Notes under the pieces: generated by a model
The model's input: only the letters and a program-made list of their open reading frames with translations
The model's database searches: none
Told to the model about the DNA's origin: nothing
Assembly (NCBI GenBank): GCA_009763385.1
Contig: CM019830.1
Coordinates: 96,412,649-96,476,648, forward strand
Source of the DNA: Coix lacryma-jobi var. lacryma-jobi
Taxonomy: Eukaryota > Streptophyta > Magnoliopsida > Poales > Poaceae
Length of the DNA stretch: 64,000 nucleotides
Direction of reading: 5' to 3'
Made by a program: the position numbers and the translations under genes
Shown: piece by piece, positions 9,743-20,586 of the stretch
Layout: each line of letters opens with the position of its first letter
Numbering within the stretch: position 1 is the stretch's first letter

Positions 9743-12699
9743 AAAGAAATCTCGTCCCGAGATTTACTGACCATTGCTTATGGAACGATGGATAAACTTT
9801 CTGGAGATAGTCTTCCGTTTCCCAAGTTGCATCTCCGTCATCATGACGACTCCATAGAACTTTATACACCTTTACTAAGCGACTGCGAGTTACTCTTTCT
9901 TTGCTGTCCAAAACTCGCACGGGTTGCTCTTGATATGTGAGGTCTGAAGCTAGCTTCAACTCCTGAGGTTCTATTCTTTCTTCCGGTACACGTAGACACT
10001 TCTTTAACTGTGAAACATGAAAAACTGGAAAGATCGAACTCATAGCTTCGGGTAACTGAAGTTGATAAGATACTTCTCCTTTCTTTTCAAGATACGATAT
10101 GGTCCAACATATCTCGGGGCTAGCTTCCTTTTAATGCCGAACCTTTGTACTCCCCTCATCGGAGTTACTTTTAGGTAAACATGATCTCCCTCCTTAAACT
10201 CCAACGGTCTTCTTCTTTTATCGGCATAACTTTTCTGTCGGGATTGTGCTGCTTGTAAATGTTGATGATGATCTGGACCTTTTTCTCGGCTTCTGCCACG
10301 AAGTCAATTCCAAAATATCTCCTTTCCCCTGGTTCAATCCAGTTTAACGGAGTCACACACTTACGTCCATATAAAGCTTCAACGGTGCCATCTTGATACT
10401 CTCTTGATAGCTATTATTGTACGAAAACTCTGCTAACGGTAGCCATGATTCCCATGATCCTTTGGAGGATAACACACAAGCTCTGAGCATATCTTCAAGC
10501 ACTTGATTCACTCTTTCGGTTTGACCTGCGGTCTGAGGATGATAAGCTGTACTGTGAATCAACTTCGTTCCCAAACCTTTATGTAACTGCTGCCAAAAGT
10601 GCGCTGTGAACTGAGATCCACGATCTGAAACAATTGTCTTTGGTATTCCATGTAAACGCACAATCTCTTTGATGTAGATATCTGCATACCGAGGCGGTCG
10701 ATATCCGGTTTTGACTGGAATAAAGTGAGCAGATTTGGTCAAACGATCCACTATTACCCAAATGGAATCATTCCCTTTTTCCGAGGTGGGTAATCCAGTT
10801 ATGAAATCCATACTGATGTCTTCCCATTTCCAAACAGGCACAGATAACGGTTGTAACAACCCTGCAGGTTTCATATGCACTGCCTTAACTCTGCAACAAG
10901 TATCACACCTTGCAACATAGGCTGCTATCTCTTTCTTCATCTTGGTCCACCAAAAACGAGATTGTAGATCATGATACATCTTACTGCTCCCTGGGTGAAG
11001 AGATAACTTAGATAAGTGGGCCTCATCTAAGATTTTATCCTTGAGATCTTTGTTCTTTGGCACGACAAGACGATCCCTGAACCATAACACTCCTTGTTCA
11101 TCCAACTTAAAAGAAGTTAAAGGATCTTTTAACATCTTTTGCTTTGATATGAGCAACTCCTTTATCTGACTTCTGAGCTTCCATAATCTGACTTTCTAGT
11201 GAGCAACCTAACTGAATGTTGAACAAAACTTCTGGATGTATCAGGTTAAACTTTTCTTCAAACAACGGTTGCACCACAACACAGTGCGATTTCCGACTTA
11301 AAGCATCTGCAACCACGTTTGCCTTCCCTGGGTGATAGTGAACTTGCAAGTTATAGTCCTTTATCAACTCCAGCCATCTGCGCTGTCTCATGTTCAACTC
11401 AGGTTGAGTGAAGATATACTTTAGACTCTTATGATCGGTATAGATGTTGCACACATTTCCCAACAAGTAGTGTCTCCATACCTTTAGAGCATGCACTACT
11501 GCCGCTAATTCCAAATCATGTGTAGGGTAGTTGATCTCATGTTTCCTTAACTGTCTTGAGGCGTATGCTATCACTCGTCCATCTTGCATTAGCACACAGC
11601 CCAAACCTATCTTGGATGCGTCACAAAACACATCAAAAGGTTTCTCTATATCCGGTTGAGCCAAAACAGGGGCAGTGGTCAACAGTTCCCTTAAGATTCG
11701 GAAAGCTGCTTCACACTCCTCTGTCCAGACAAACTTCACATCCTTTTGTAGCAACGATGTCATTGGTTTTGCAATCTTGGAGAAATCCGGAATGAAACGA
11801 CGATAGTAACCAGCCAAACCTAGAAAACTTCTGACTTCCGTGACGGTGGTTGGTGCCTTCCAATCCATAACCTCTTGTACCTTTCCTGGATCCACTGAGA
11901 TTCCATCTCCTGATAACACATGTCCAAGAAAATGAACTTTCTTCAACCAGAACTCACACTTACTGAACTTAGCATATAGCTTATGCTCTCGAAGTCTTGT
12001 TAGAACTATCCTTAAGTGTTCCGCATGATCCTCTTCGTTCTCCGAATATATCAAGATATCATCCAAAAAGACTATCACAAACCGATCCAACTCAGGCATA
12101 AACACGGAATTCATTAGATACATAAAGTATGCAGGAGCATTTGTCAAGCCAAACGACATGACAAGATACTCATACAACCCGTACCTAGTGGAAAAAGCCG
12201 TTTTGGGTATATCTTTGGGTCTGATCTTGATCTGATGGTACCCTGATCTTAAGTCTATCTTGGAAAACACTCTAGCTCTCGTCAACTGATCAAAAAGGAT
12301 ATCAATCCGAGGTAAAGGATACTTATTCTTGACTGTTACTGCATTCAAAGGTCTGTAATCCACACACATACGCAGACTTTTATCCTTCTTTTTCACAAAG
12401 AGTGCCGGACATCCCCACTCAGATGAACTTGGTTGAATCAAACCCTTATCCAACAACTCTTTCAACTGAACCTTTAACTCCGCCAACTCATTAGGAGGCA
12501 TACGATACGGTCTTCTGGATATAGGTGCTGTTCCAGGTATCAACTCTATTGCAAACTCCACTTCCCTATCTGGAGGTAAACCAGGTAACTCATCTGGAAA
12601 CACATCTGGAAACTCACATACTACAGGGATTTCCTGAAGATCTGCCACTTGCACTGCACAACTCATAGCACTGAGATTAAGACGGTCAGGAAGAAACAC
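9741..12699 (-). pseudogene. LongLTR-2 pol: RT, RNase H, integrase, chromodomain
   Basis: Reverse transcriptase and RNase H occupy 12699-11107: RT has the FLDD active-site motif and SFGLTNAPAYF; RNase H has DASKIGLGCVL and YTDHKSL. Integrase (11156-10353) has an HHCC zinc finger (H...H, CDTC) and a D,D,E core visible as MDFITG, SDRGSQF and TERVNQVLED. A GPY/F-type module (APRYVGPYRI) lies near 10100-10150 and a chromodomain lies at about 9941-9786. Small frameshifts occur near 11110-11150, 10355 and between 10043 and 10171, several in A-runs. No nonsense codon was seen inside the modules. Pol was probably translated as one polyprotein with gag: the gag/pol break near 12735 is one extra A in GGGAAAAGG. 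Confidence 0.92.
9786..9941 (-). other. Chromodomain at the C-terminus of LongLTR-2 integrase
   Basis: About 50 residues follow the pattern VRVLDSK...VKVYKVLWSRHDDGDATWETEDYL, typical of chromovirus integrase chromodomains. In this group the domain is thought to steer integration to heterochromatin by recognising modified H3 or associated proteins (family knowledge). Which aromatic cage residues persist cannot be settled by eye. Confidence 0.88.
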
Positions 12700-12736
12700 T
12701 TGAAACCTCGTGTTTTCCTCGGGGTCCTTTAAAGAA

Positions 12737-14182
12737 TTATATCCTTTTCCCGGTATCTAAGATCACTTCCCACTTTTTCATCCAGTCCATTCCGAGGATA
12801 ACATCCAAGGATAGACCTGGCATGACTACTAGGCTTACTCGATACCGCTTATCTTCCAAACTAAGAGTAGCTCCACATACCACTTGATTAGACAACACAC
12901 TTGCACTAGCTGAGTTTATTCGAAACCCAAAATCCATTGTTACCATTTCCTGATTATGCTTAAGTGCAAATGCTTGACTTACAAAAGAATGGGATGAACC
13001 AGAATCAAACAAAACAACAACTGCAGAGATATTGTTGATAGAGAACATACCAGCTGTTACAGGCTCACCCTCTGAGATGCCTTCCAAAGAGGTATGATGC
13101 ACACGAGCTTGCACTGGATTGGTCTTCTTTCTTGGGCTAGGACATGTCCTGGACAGATGCCCTTCTTTGCCACAGTTGTAACATGGCCCCTTGACGTAGC
13201 TGCCTGTGAAGTTCTGATTTCCAGACCCTGCTCTATACTGCGATGTCTGACCTTTTGCCACTTTCTGGACCTTGGCTTGCTGCTGATTTCCCTGAAAACG
13301 ACGCTGAGGAGGCTTGAACCGTGCTCCCCGTGCTGCTATATGAAACTGAGGACGATTCGCCACTTGATTTCTGTTCTGCTGTGCTCCTGTATCAAAAGTT
13401 TTCTTGCGGGCTTTAGATGCACTATAGAGATTGTTGTGGTTTTCTTGAGTCAAACAGTCACTGACGAAGTCATTGAACCGGGTTCTAGAAGAATTTCCCA
13501 TTGTCTTCAGGAGCTTTGGACTTAGGCCCCTTTTCATACAAGCAATCTTCTTTGCATCTGTATTGACATACTCAGGCGCATAACGAGCAAGATTGTTGAA
13601 AGCATGAAGATATTCAGCCATTGGTTTGGTACCCTGAGTCAAACTCAAAAACTCTGTTACCTTCATAGCCATTAAACCGGGAGGAATATAATGACCTCGA
13701 AAAGCTGCTGTAAACTGCTCCCAAACTATAGGTTGATTTGCCGGAAAAGCGGTACGGTGATGTGCCCACCATATACCAGCCGGTCCTTGCAACTGATGAG
13801 CTGCGTATTCCACCTTCAGAGACTCTGTCAGACGGAGCAACCTGAACTTCTGTTCGACAGTGTTGATCCATTCATCTGCTTCCAAAGGTTCCACTGCTTC
13901 CTTAAAGATTGGAGGTCTAGTGTCCAAGAAGTCCTTAAACGTGCTGTACTGGTTAACATCTTGACCACCCAGACCTGCAGCCCTGCGGGTATTCTCAGCG
14001 ATGTTTCGGAGATTTGCTTCCATGTTGCGTTGCATAGCTTCCATGCTACGCTGACTTCCCAAAAACTGAGCAAAGAACTGCTCTGCCCGTGTAAGGAGAG
14101 GAGGAGGAGGATTGGCTTCCTCGCCCTGTCCACTCCCATCTGCACCACTGGCACTGCCGTTCCACGACGAGTGTTCACCATC
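12737..14182 (-). pseudogene. LongLTR-2 gag and protease
   Basis: The likely start is MVNTRRGT at about 14181, directly after TGCAG. A frameshift within about 15 codons moves to the frame containing GEEANPPPPLL. The Retrotrans_gag core (13950-13500) includes the region around WWAHHRTAFP and YIPPGLMA. A CX2CX4HX4C zinc knuckle (CYNCGKEGHLSRTC) lies near 13170, and a retropepsin-type aspartic protease has LFDSGSSHSFV near 13000 and DVILGMDWM near 12790. The frame breaks at about 12735 before pol. Gag forms the particle, the knuckle binds RNA, and the protease processes the polyprotein. Confidence 0.9.
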
Positions 14183-14500
14183 TGCATAGCCAATCAATAA
14201 TCGATGAGTGATGCCATATATATAGATCAAAATGCGTAATGACTGCAGTACTGTATTCGAACATAGTTCATACAATAAGGCACATTCACAAGTTGTTCCA
14301 CACAATAACATCACAAACAGATTATACGAAAAGCGCTTAAAACTCGCATGGACACGAACGGATAAGCACAACGATAGCCTGATACTTAAAACGGTTCAAA
14401 GGTAGCAACAAGGTCCTTAAGCTTACAACCCATCAAAGGTTCCACAGATCCAACATAACCGATACACAAGACCATCACGATAAACATCGAGACCTAAACT

Positions 14501-15600
14501 CTAATCGCTCTCAGCATCTGACACATGACCCTCGACATCATCGGCTCCATCATCTTCCTCTTCTTCTTCGTCTTCTTCCTCCTGATTAGCGAAGAGCATT
14601 CCTCCATCTTCATCACCGCCATCAGCAAGAACAACTCCCAACTCCCCATCCATCTCGGCTGCACCTGGAGGATGGTATGGATGAAGCTGGTTGTGAAGAC
14701 GATGCACTTCCTCATGGAGGTTGTTGTTGTAGGCTTCAGTTGTCGCTAACTGCTGCTCCAAGGCCACGATACGAACTCTCATATCCACCTCTTCTTCCCA
14801 TGCCTGATTTCGCTGCTGAAGAAGCCTTACCATCTGATTCTCTGCGCTCCGATTAGCATGCTTCTCACGCCCTAGCTGCTCTTGCAGCCTGATGATCTCT
14901 TGAGCTGCGACTACATTCCTGCGAACCACCTGATCCTTCTCTATGGTCATCTGCTTCAGCTTTTCCTGCATCTTTTCCACTTCTTCATCAAACTCAATCG
15001 CGCTGAGCTTGCCTTTTCTCATCCTTAACCTGGTGATAGGACTCAGTCATACTGCACAAGCTGTGTTGCATGACCGCGTACCCCTTCATTACCGCATACA
15101 TGGCACTTGCTGCCGGACCATCACATGCCTGAAGCTCACTGGGACTACCCTCAACTGCTTCCTGCCTGGTCTGCACCCAAACATCCTTGAACGGGTCAGC
15201 CCTCGGAAACACTCCGGCTAGAGCTCGACTGAGGTCTTCTGGGAACCGCTCCATGATGTCCTGGAGAATGAGGAACGCTGCTGACTGCGCCCCTTCCCAA
15301 GGATCCCTTCCTTTGCTCTCATACATCCAACCAGACCATTCAGATCCCTCTTCCCTGGGCTTCACCACTGCAGTAACATACACCAGGGTGGTGTCTCCCA
15401 GAGGCTCTTTCGACCAGAAGTAGCGAGGCTCCTTACCATCCGGGTATCCCACCCACCGAACGCAGAACCCTCCAAAGCAACGTAGGTGTCCCAAACACAT
15501 CCAGAAACTTTGCCTTGCACCTCTCCGACCTAGGTGCCAACTGGTGTCTGGGAACCCTGCCGCCTGTTGACTTACGTGCGGTTTCCTTAGTCCGTCCCAT
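14501..15600 (-). pseudogene. LongLTR-2 extra ORF1: H3-tail-like head, coiled coil, acidic tail
   Basis: This ORF lies between the PBS and gag. It starts at the ATG at 15600, immediately after CTACAG. Residues 1-24 resemble the histone H3 tail (separate entry). Next comes a region of about 160 residues (15500-14994) with a possible strand-rich part (DTTLVYVTAVVKP) and helices (AAFLILQDIMERFPEDL). A heptad-rich coiled coil (about 14980-14690) and a strongly acidic C-terminus (EEEDEEEEEDDGADD) follow, ending AESD-stop at 14501. Two frameshifts (about 15495 and 15005) split it. It resembles the upstream ORF of LongLTR-4 in position and general layout (non-catalytic, helical, coiled coil), though that ORF lacks the H3-like head. 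No enzymatic motif was seen; function unknown. Confidence 0.75.
15529..15600 (-). other. Histone H3 N-terminal tail mimic
   Basis: The encoded start is MGRTKETARKSTGGRVPRHQ followed by LAPR. Counting the residue after Met as position 1, it keeps R2, T3, K4, T6, A7, R8, K9, S10, T11, G12, G13, P16, R17, Q19, L20 and A21 of canonical H3: 16 of the first 21 positions. The changes are at 1, 5, 14, 15 and 18. The histone fold does not follow, so this is not an H3 gene. K4, K9 and S10, the main modification sites, are intact, while K14 and K18 are not. Confidence 0.85.
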
Positions 15601-15681
15601 CTGTAGCAGGATTATCATGATAACATAAGCATAGGTCTTCCAACTCGAGCAATGAATCCATAAAGGGTGGAAGTAATGCAA

Positions 15682-16380
15682 AAAGGAAAGAAAGCATTAT
15701 GCCATGATATGTATGTGTATGAAAACGTTCCGTACGTCCTTTCCACTACATAAGAACTATGCGGTGGCAAACCACGATACTCTCATACGTTAACTATTTC
15801 GTTCTAACGGTGCGTAGTTAGTGTACCTGCAGAAGATCCATTTCAGCCCTGCCCCACAGTATGATAATTATGCATTGCTGAAATTTAAACCTAATACTCA
15901 CCTAGGTGTACACCCCGTATACACGTAAGCAGTATATGCACCCATTTAACAGTATCACCCCCGTTACTGCGTACCTTCCCCTGCACCCGTGTATCAACGT
16001 GTGTAGGTTCCAATACCAACTAACACTCCCCTAGGTCGACGGTTGTTCGACCATGCTCTCACAACTTTCCTTACCTTGGCGTAGAGGCAACTGATCCATA
16101 CATTACCATTCCGAAGAATAGCACCCATACAATTTCACCCTTGCCGTATGGACGACAGAATAAACGAAAATCAAGCATGATGCAAGACCCTTCCAAGTTA
16201 GTACTTAAATAAGCCACCTGAGATCCTATGGGCATAAAGGATATGACCACTGGCACACTTATATATTTGCTTTTTAAATTTTTTTTTCTACACCGACTTT
16301 TGCGAATGTTTGAAAAAATATTTTTGGACTCCAGATTATTTTTATTACCAAATTTTTAGTCCTATGAACAGTACCCGCTG
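15682..16380 (-). other. LongLTR-2 leader between PBS and ORF1
   Basis: About 700 bp without a supportable ORF. It holds the untranslated leader, presumably with packaging signals, and ends at an acceptor-like CTACAG before the ORF1 ATG. Nothing else was recognised. Confidence 0.6.
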
Positions 16381-16400
16381 AATTATGCTCCGATGCCAGC
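16381..16400 (-). promoter_or_regulatory. LongLTR-2 primer binding site
   Basis: Two bases past the LTR end, the minus strand reads TGGCATCGGAGC, close to the usual initiator-Met tRNA complement TGGTATCAGAGC. Position and resemblance support a PBS; the two mismatches make the exact tRNA uncertain. Confidence 0.7.
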
Positions 16401-19400
16401 TGTAACAGAACCGACCAATTTATAAGAGCACAAGTACGAAATTCTCCGCCGAGGCAGTAAATTTGCACACTTGAGCCCCTATAAACCCGGTAGTCCGTGA
16501 AATCACGAAGGATTTCAAACTTTCCAACATCAACAACATAGGATCGTAATATTCAGCATCGACCGTCACACGACAGAGATTACATAAATAGTTCGGAGTA
16601 GCAACTTAGTTATTACAAACCAGGTTTGAAAACAGTAGCGGAAGCTTAACTTGAAACATTGTTCCGAAATTCACGCACGCACACTTAATGATTACAGTGC
16701 CATTTAGTAGTCATCCTTAACATAGCAAAAGATACGAACAGAAGAGGTCATTGCCCGGGACCTAGAATTCACCCGAGGCTGGAAAGAGACAATTGATGCA
16801 ATAACCATGGAAGACCTGGCCATCTGCAACAACAAAGGGTAGAACCCTGAGTACGAGAAGGTACTCAGCTAGACTTACCCGCCTTAAACCAGAAATAAAA
16901 TGACACCAAGGAGTATGCAAGGCTAGTATATAGTGGAGGCTGGCAATAGACCACATTTTTGCATAAAAGCCATTTGTTAATTAAGTAGTTCTCCTGCCCT
17001 TTAGCTGTCAATTTAAATAGTAATTATCCTATTACTAGATTAGCAAACTGCACTATAACAAACATGGTAGTGATCCAACGATCACCGAAAATGTAACAAA
17101 CAGACCGAGTGACCATTTCCAAAAGTATAATGATAGCTGTCTCGTGTTCCACATTTTTCAGTATCGAGGTTGATCAGCGTTCGAGTCAAGTGCTCACTAT
17201 CCAGGAGCGATGGCGATTATAATCGATTCCTAACCAGCTGGTGATTTATTTCCCACACAAACCACACCACCACCGTCGGTGAGCTACAGATGACCACAAC
17301 ATTGTTCCAGGAGTCGCGGTTTCAACCGCCACCATCACACCCGGAGGCAAGCCCGACTGCCAAGGAGTTGGACTTAACCACCATCACCCGGGTCTTACTA
17401 TTCGCGCCCCCGCGTCCCACTAACTCTCCACCGTGGCTTCGGCTGATGCGTAGGACCTGAGAGCCGGCCTGGAACAATGAGCGGCTTCGCGGTCGGAACG
17501 AGTTATCCTTCCAGCTAAATGTGGGACATGCGTTCAACATGACAAGAAGTCTATCTCACAAGATACTGATTCCCATAAAACACGGCTAGAAATACTGTAG
17601 CATACACTACAGGAATCTGCCGATCTCCATTTTCCACAACACTCAGTTATCCCACTTAATGGAAATATCCGGTTAATCGGTCAAGTAACCACCTATTGCT
17701 CGCGGGTAACATGAAGGTTGCCCGACTTCTACCGGTCTAAGCAATTCTAAGCATAACTCGGACCTGATTCTATATAGGTATCAAGGATGATATTTCAAGG
17801 TAACAAGGTATGAATAGTGATGCATCAACGGTATCAAACAACTCCTATACTTAATGCAACAAACATAAGCAGATTAAGTTAATCAAAAACTGTAGGTAGT
17901 TAGAAATGCTCCGGGGCTTGCCTTTCTCGAAGGTGCTCGGTTGGTGATTCGGGCACTCCGGAAGTTCTTCTTCAAACTCTTCCCCGACAGCTCCTGGTTC
18001 CTGCTCCTGAGGCTGCTCCTCGTTTTCCTCTGCTATCACTGTCTCTTCTACCGAACCTGTTATGATGCATATGCGCGAATGAATGGATGATACATGGGCA
18101 TAGAAAATGCATTGCAATTGAATTGACCGAATAGGCGCATATTTCCTCTCTGGTAGAGTACAACACTCTATTTAGAGAGAAGCTACACCACTCATGCAAA
18201 GCACAGTCAACATGCATACACTGAAAAGACTATTTTACCCCTGCTGGTTCCCTCCATAAAAAGACACAAAAGCTTAATTTAAGTAAACTAATTATTCCAC
18301 TAAAACAAGCTTATAACTGCACCTTATAGATAACAGTTTCAGAAAAATCTACAAAAATTACTGTAGGTTCCTAACAGAAAGTAAAGCATACTGTACAAAT
18401 TTCAGGACAATTGCATGTATATATAATTCTGTATGAAAAAGACAAATATCAGGGTGAAAAGGTACTTTGAACTACACCCTGTCTTAAAAAGTGTCAACAA
18501 CAAATTTCATATTTTTGTTTAGAGCTTTCCAGCATAAGAGCAGTCTATAAAAATTATGAGACTCAAATTCCATATATTTTAATTACTACAAATTATACAA
18601 AAAACAGCATTTAATCCATTTAAAGGTTAACTTCAAATTATTTCACAACCCAACAGTAGTTATCATTTTTCTGTGACTCTACATCACCTACTAGCTCATC
18701 AAAACAAATCCCATATTTTTCTGAGCAAAACATGATTTACTATGCATTAAACAAGATATCAGCCTAAACACAAATTAATTATTACTGCATATAAAAACTA
18801 TCATAACAGAGCATATTATATTTTTCATGTATAGATCTCATCAAGACAAACTTAACAAAATTGGTTTCACATTTATTGGATTAACAGAACACAAGTTATG
18901 ATTTAAACAAGCATTAACAACATTTCTGGAAAACATATATTCAAAAACACCAAACCCTAACTGCTACATGCACCCGACACAACTGCACCCAAGCGGCTGA
19001 CAGCCGGGGCCCGTGGTCAACACGACCCCACCTGTCACACACAGAGAAACAGAGGAGAAGTTGACCGCGCGCGAAGCTTGCCGACGGCGAACTTTCCGGC
19101 GAAACCATCACCACCACTCGACTCCTCTCATCCTTCCGCACTCACTGGTACCACTCACGCCCAGCATTGCGGTGGATGGAGCTCGCCGTCGCAAATGGCG
19201 GCCACGGCGGCGCGGACTCTCCACGCCGGGCAACTCCGGCCATGCCGAGGCTAACCAAACTGCGATTCCTACTCTCCGAACTCCCACGGATCTAGCGCAA
19301 GGCTCGGACGCTACGGATTTCACTCCGAAAGCTCGGGACCACGCCATGCCAGTCTCCGGCAACCATGGCGGACGACGGCGATGGCGGACCGAGGCAACCA

Positions 19401-20581
19401 AACCCTAATCGGCTAAACCGACTTCACTACCTTCTTCCTGGACGCTCACTGACTCGAACGCTAGCTAAAACATCTTGAAACCCACGGGAAGGGAGCCGAC
19501 CACGGCGGACCGAACTCGGCGGTCATGGCGGCCATGGCGGAAGCTCGTCCCGAGGCTCACCTAGGGCTTGCCGAAGAGCACTGACTAGCGCAAACGATGC
19601 GGGAGACCAAGGCGAGGCTAGCGGTGCGGTTTGCTTGGCGAATGCACGGCGAAACGACGGCGGACGGCGGACTTCCCCCTTTTCGCCCGCGCGGTCGCCG
19701 GCGAGAGCTTGGAGCGAGGCAGAGAGAGAGGGAGAGCGCGCTCTGGCGGAGGAGAGCGTGCGCGGGCGGTTAAGGCTCGCCACGCCGCGCTCGCTGGCTG
19801 GCTTTGGCCGGGAATCGAACGCCACGCGGCGTTCTTCCCCTGCGCGCGGTCGGCCACGACGCGCTGGCCGGGTTTTAAACTGAATCGGGCGATTCAGTTA
19901 AGCCCTGGGCCGACTGACGGCCCAACTTCAAACGCGATTAACTCACTAACCACTCCATCAAACGCTAAACCAACTGCACCATTGGTTAGAGCTATACACC
20001 GACTGCAACTTTGGTTATAGGATTGATCACTGGTTCGGCTTGGGTTGGGCTCAGATCGATGCCAAACATGGCCTGACCGAACTGGTTTTCAGAGTTAGGA
20101 CTTAGGAAAATTCCAAGTCTAAAACCCTTCCAATTCTGTCTTGTGGACCCTAAAACACCATGCTAAACCCATTTTCATGAGTTGGTCCTTAAACAACTTT
20201 TGTTCTATACTAAATTCTACACACTTTTGCTTAAGGGCCCACAGCCATGCAAAGCTTCTAACAAGGAGGTCTTTGTTAGTCAAACAAAAGGACTTTAGAG
20301 GCTCTATAGGGTTGACTAGGGTTTAACTACTTGATTAGGCAAAATGTCCAGCATAACCATGCCTTCATTTTGACTTCTCAACAAGGTTAGATGGTTAGAA
20401 AGACTTAACCACTCCCAAGCAAGACAAGAAACACTTCATCAAAGCAAACTTATAAGCAAGCAAACACATGAAATGACATTTTATGTGAGAAAAAGAATAA
20501 CATATGAATGCTTCATGATCATGAGATGATTATGCATGATGAGAAATGATGTCATGCTAGCTTAACACCAGAGGTGTTACA
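16401..20581 (-). repeat. LongLTR-2 5' LTR (4181 bp)
   Basis: Collinear with the left LTR. Differences seen by eye are mostly one- to few-base indels, for example near 16453, 17030 and 17263, plus a short replacement near 19280. In the element's sense direction this is the promoter-bearing LTR. It contains a second copy of the mini-exon pair and the GC-rich block (about 19900-19010). Confidence 0.93.
16762..18056 (-). CDS. Putative spliced mini-gene in the 5' LTR of LongLTR-2
   Basis: Exon A (18056-17922) and exon B (16823-16762) are indistinguishable by eye from the 3' LTR copy, with the same GC donor, phase and CX2H-X15-CX2C product. Because this LTR drives the genomic transcript, a splice here would act in the 5' leader. 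It could yield a short acidic protein separate from gag-pol. Confidence 0.6.
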
Positions 20582-20586
20582 GTGCC

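Larger units (their letters stand above)
5536..20581 (-). mobile_element. LongLTR-2: complete chromodomain Gypsy element (15 kb)
   Basis: Both ends are exact: TGTAACAG...GGTGTTACA with TSD gtgcc at 5531-5535 and 20582-20586. The LTRs are 4193 and 4181 bp. On the minus strand the order is 5' LTR, PBS, extra ORF1, gag, protease, RT, RNase H, integrase, chromodomain, PPT, 3' LTR. The gag-pol type and C-terminal chromodomain fit the chromovirus branch of Ty3/Gypsy, probably Tekay/Del (inference). The two LTRs look nearly identical and differ mainly by small indels, suggesting a young insertion. The host is LongLTR-1. Confidence 0.95.

Noticed and set aside
15433..15681. A host histone H3 gene or pseudogene
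   Set aside because: Only the N-terminal tail matches; after about residue 24 there is no histone fold, and the ORF sits exactly between PBS and gag of an LTR element.
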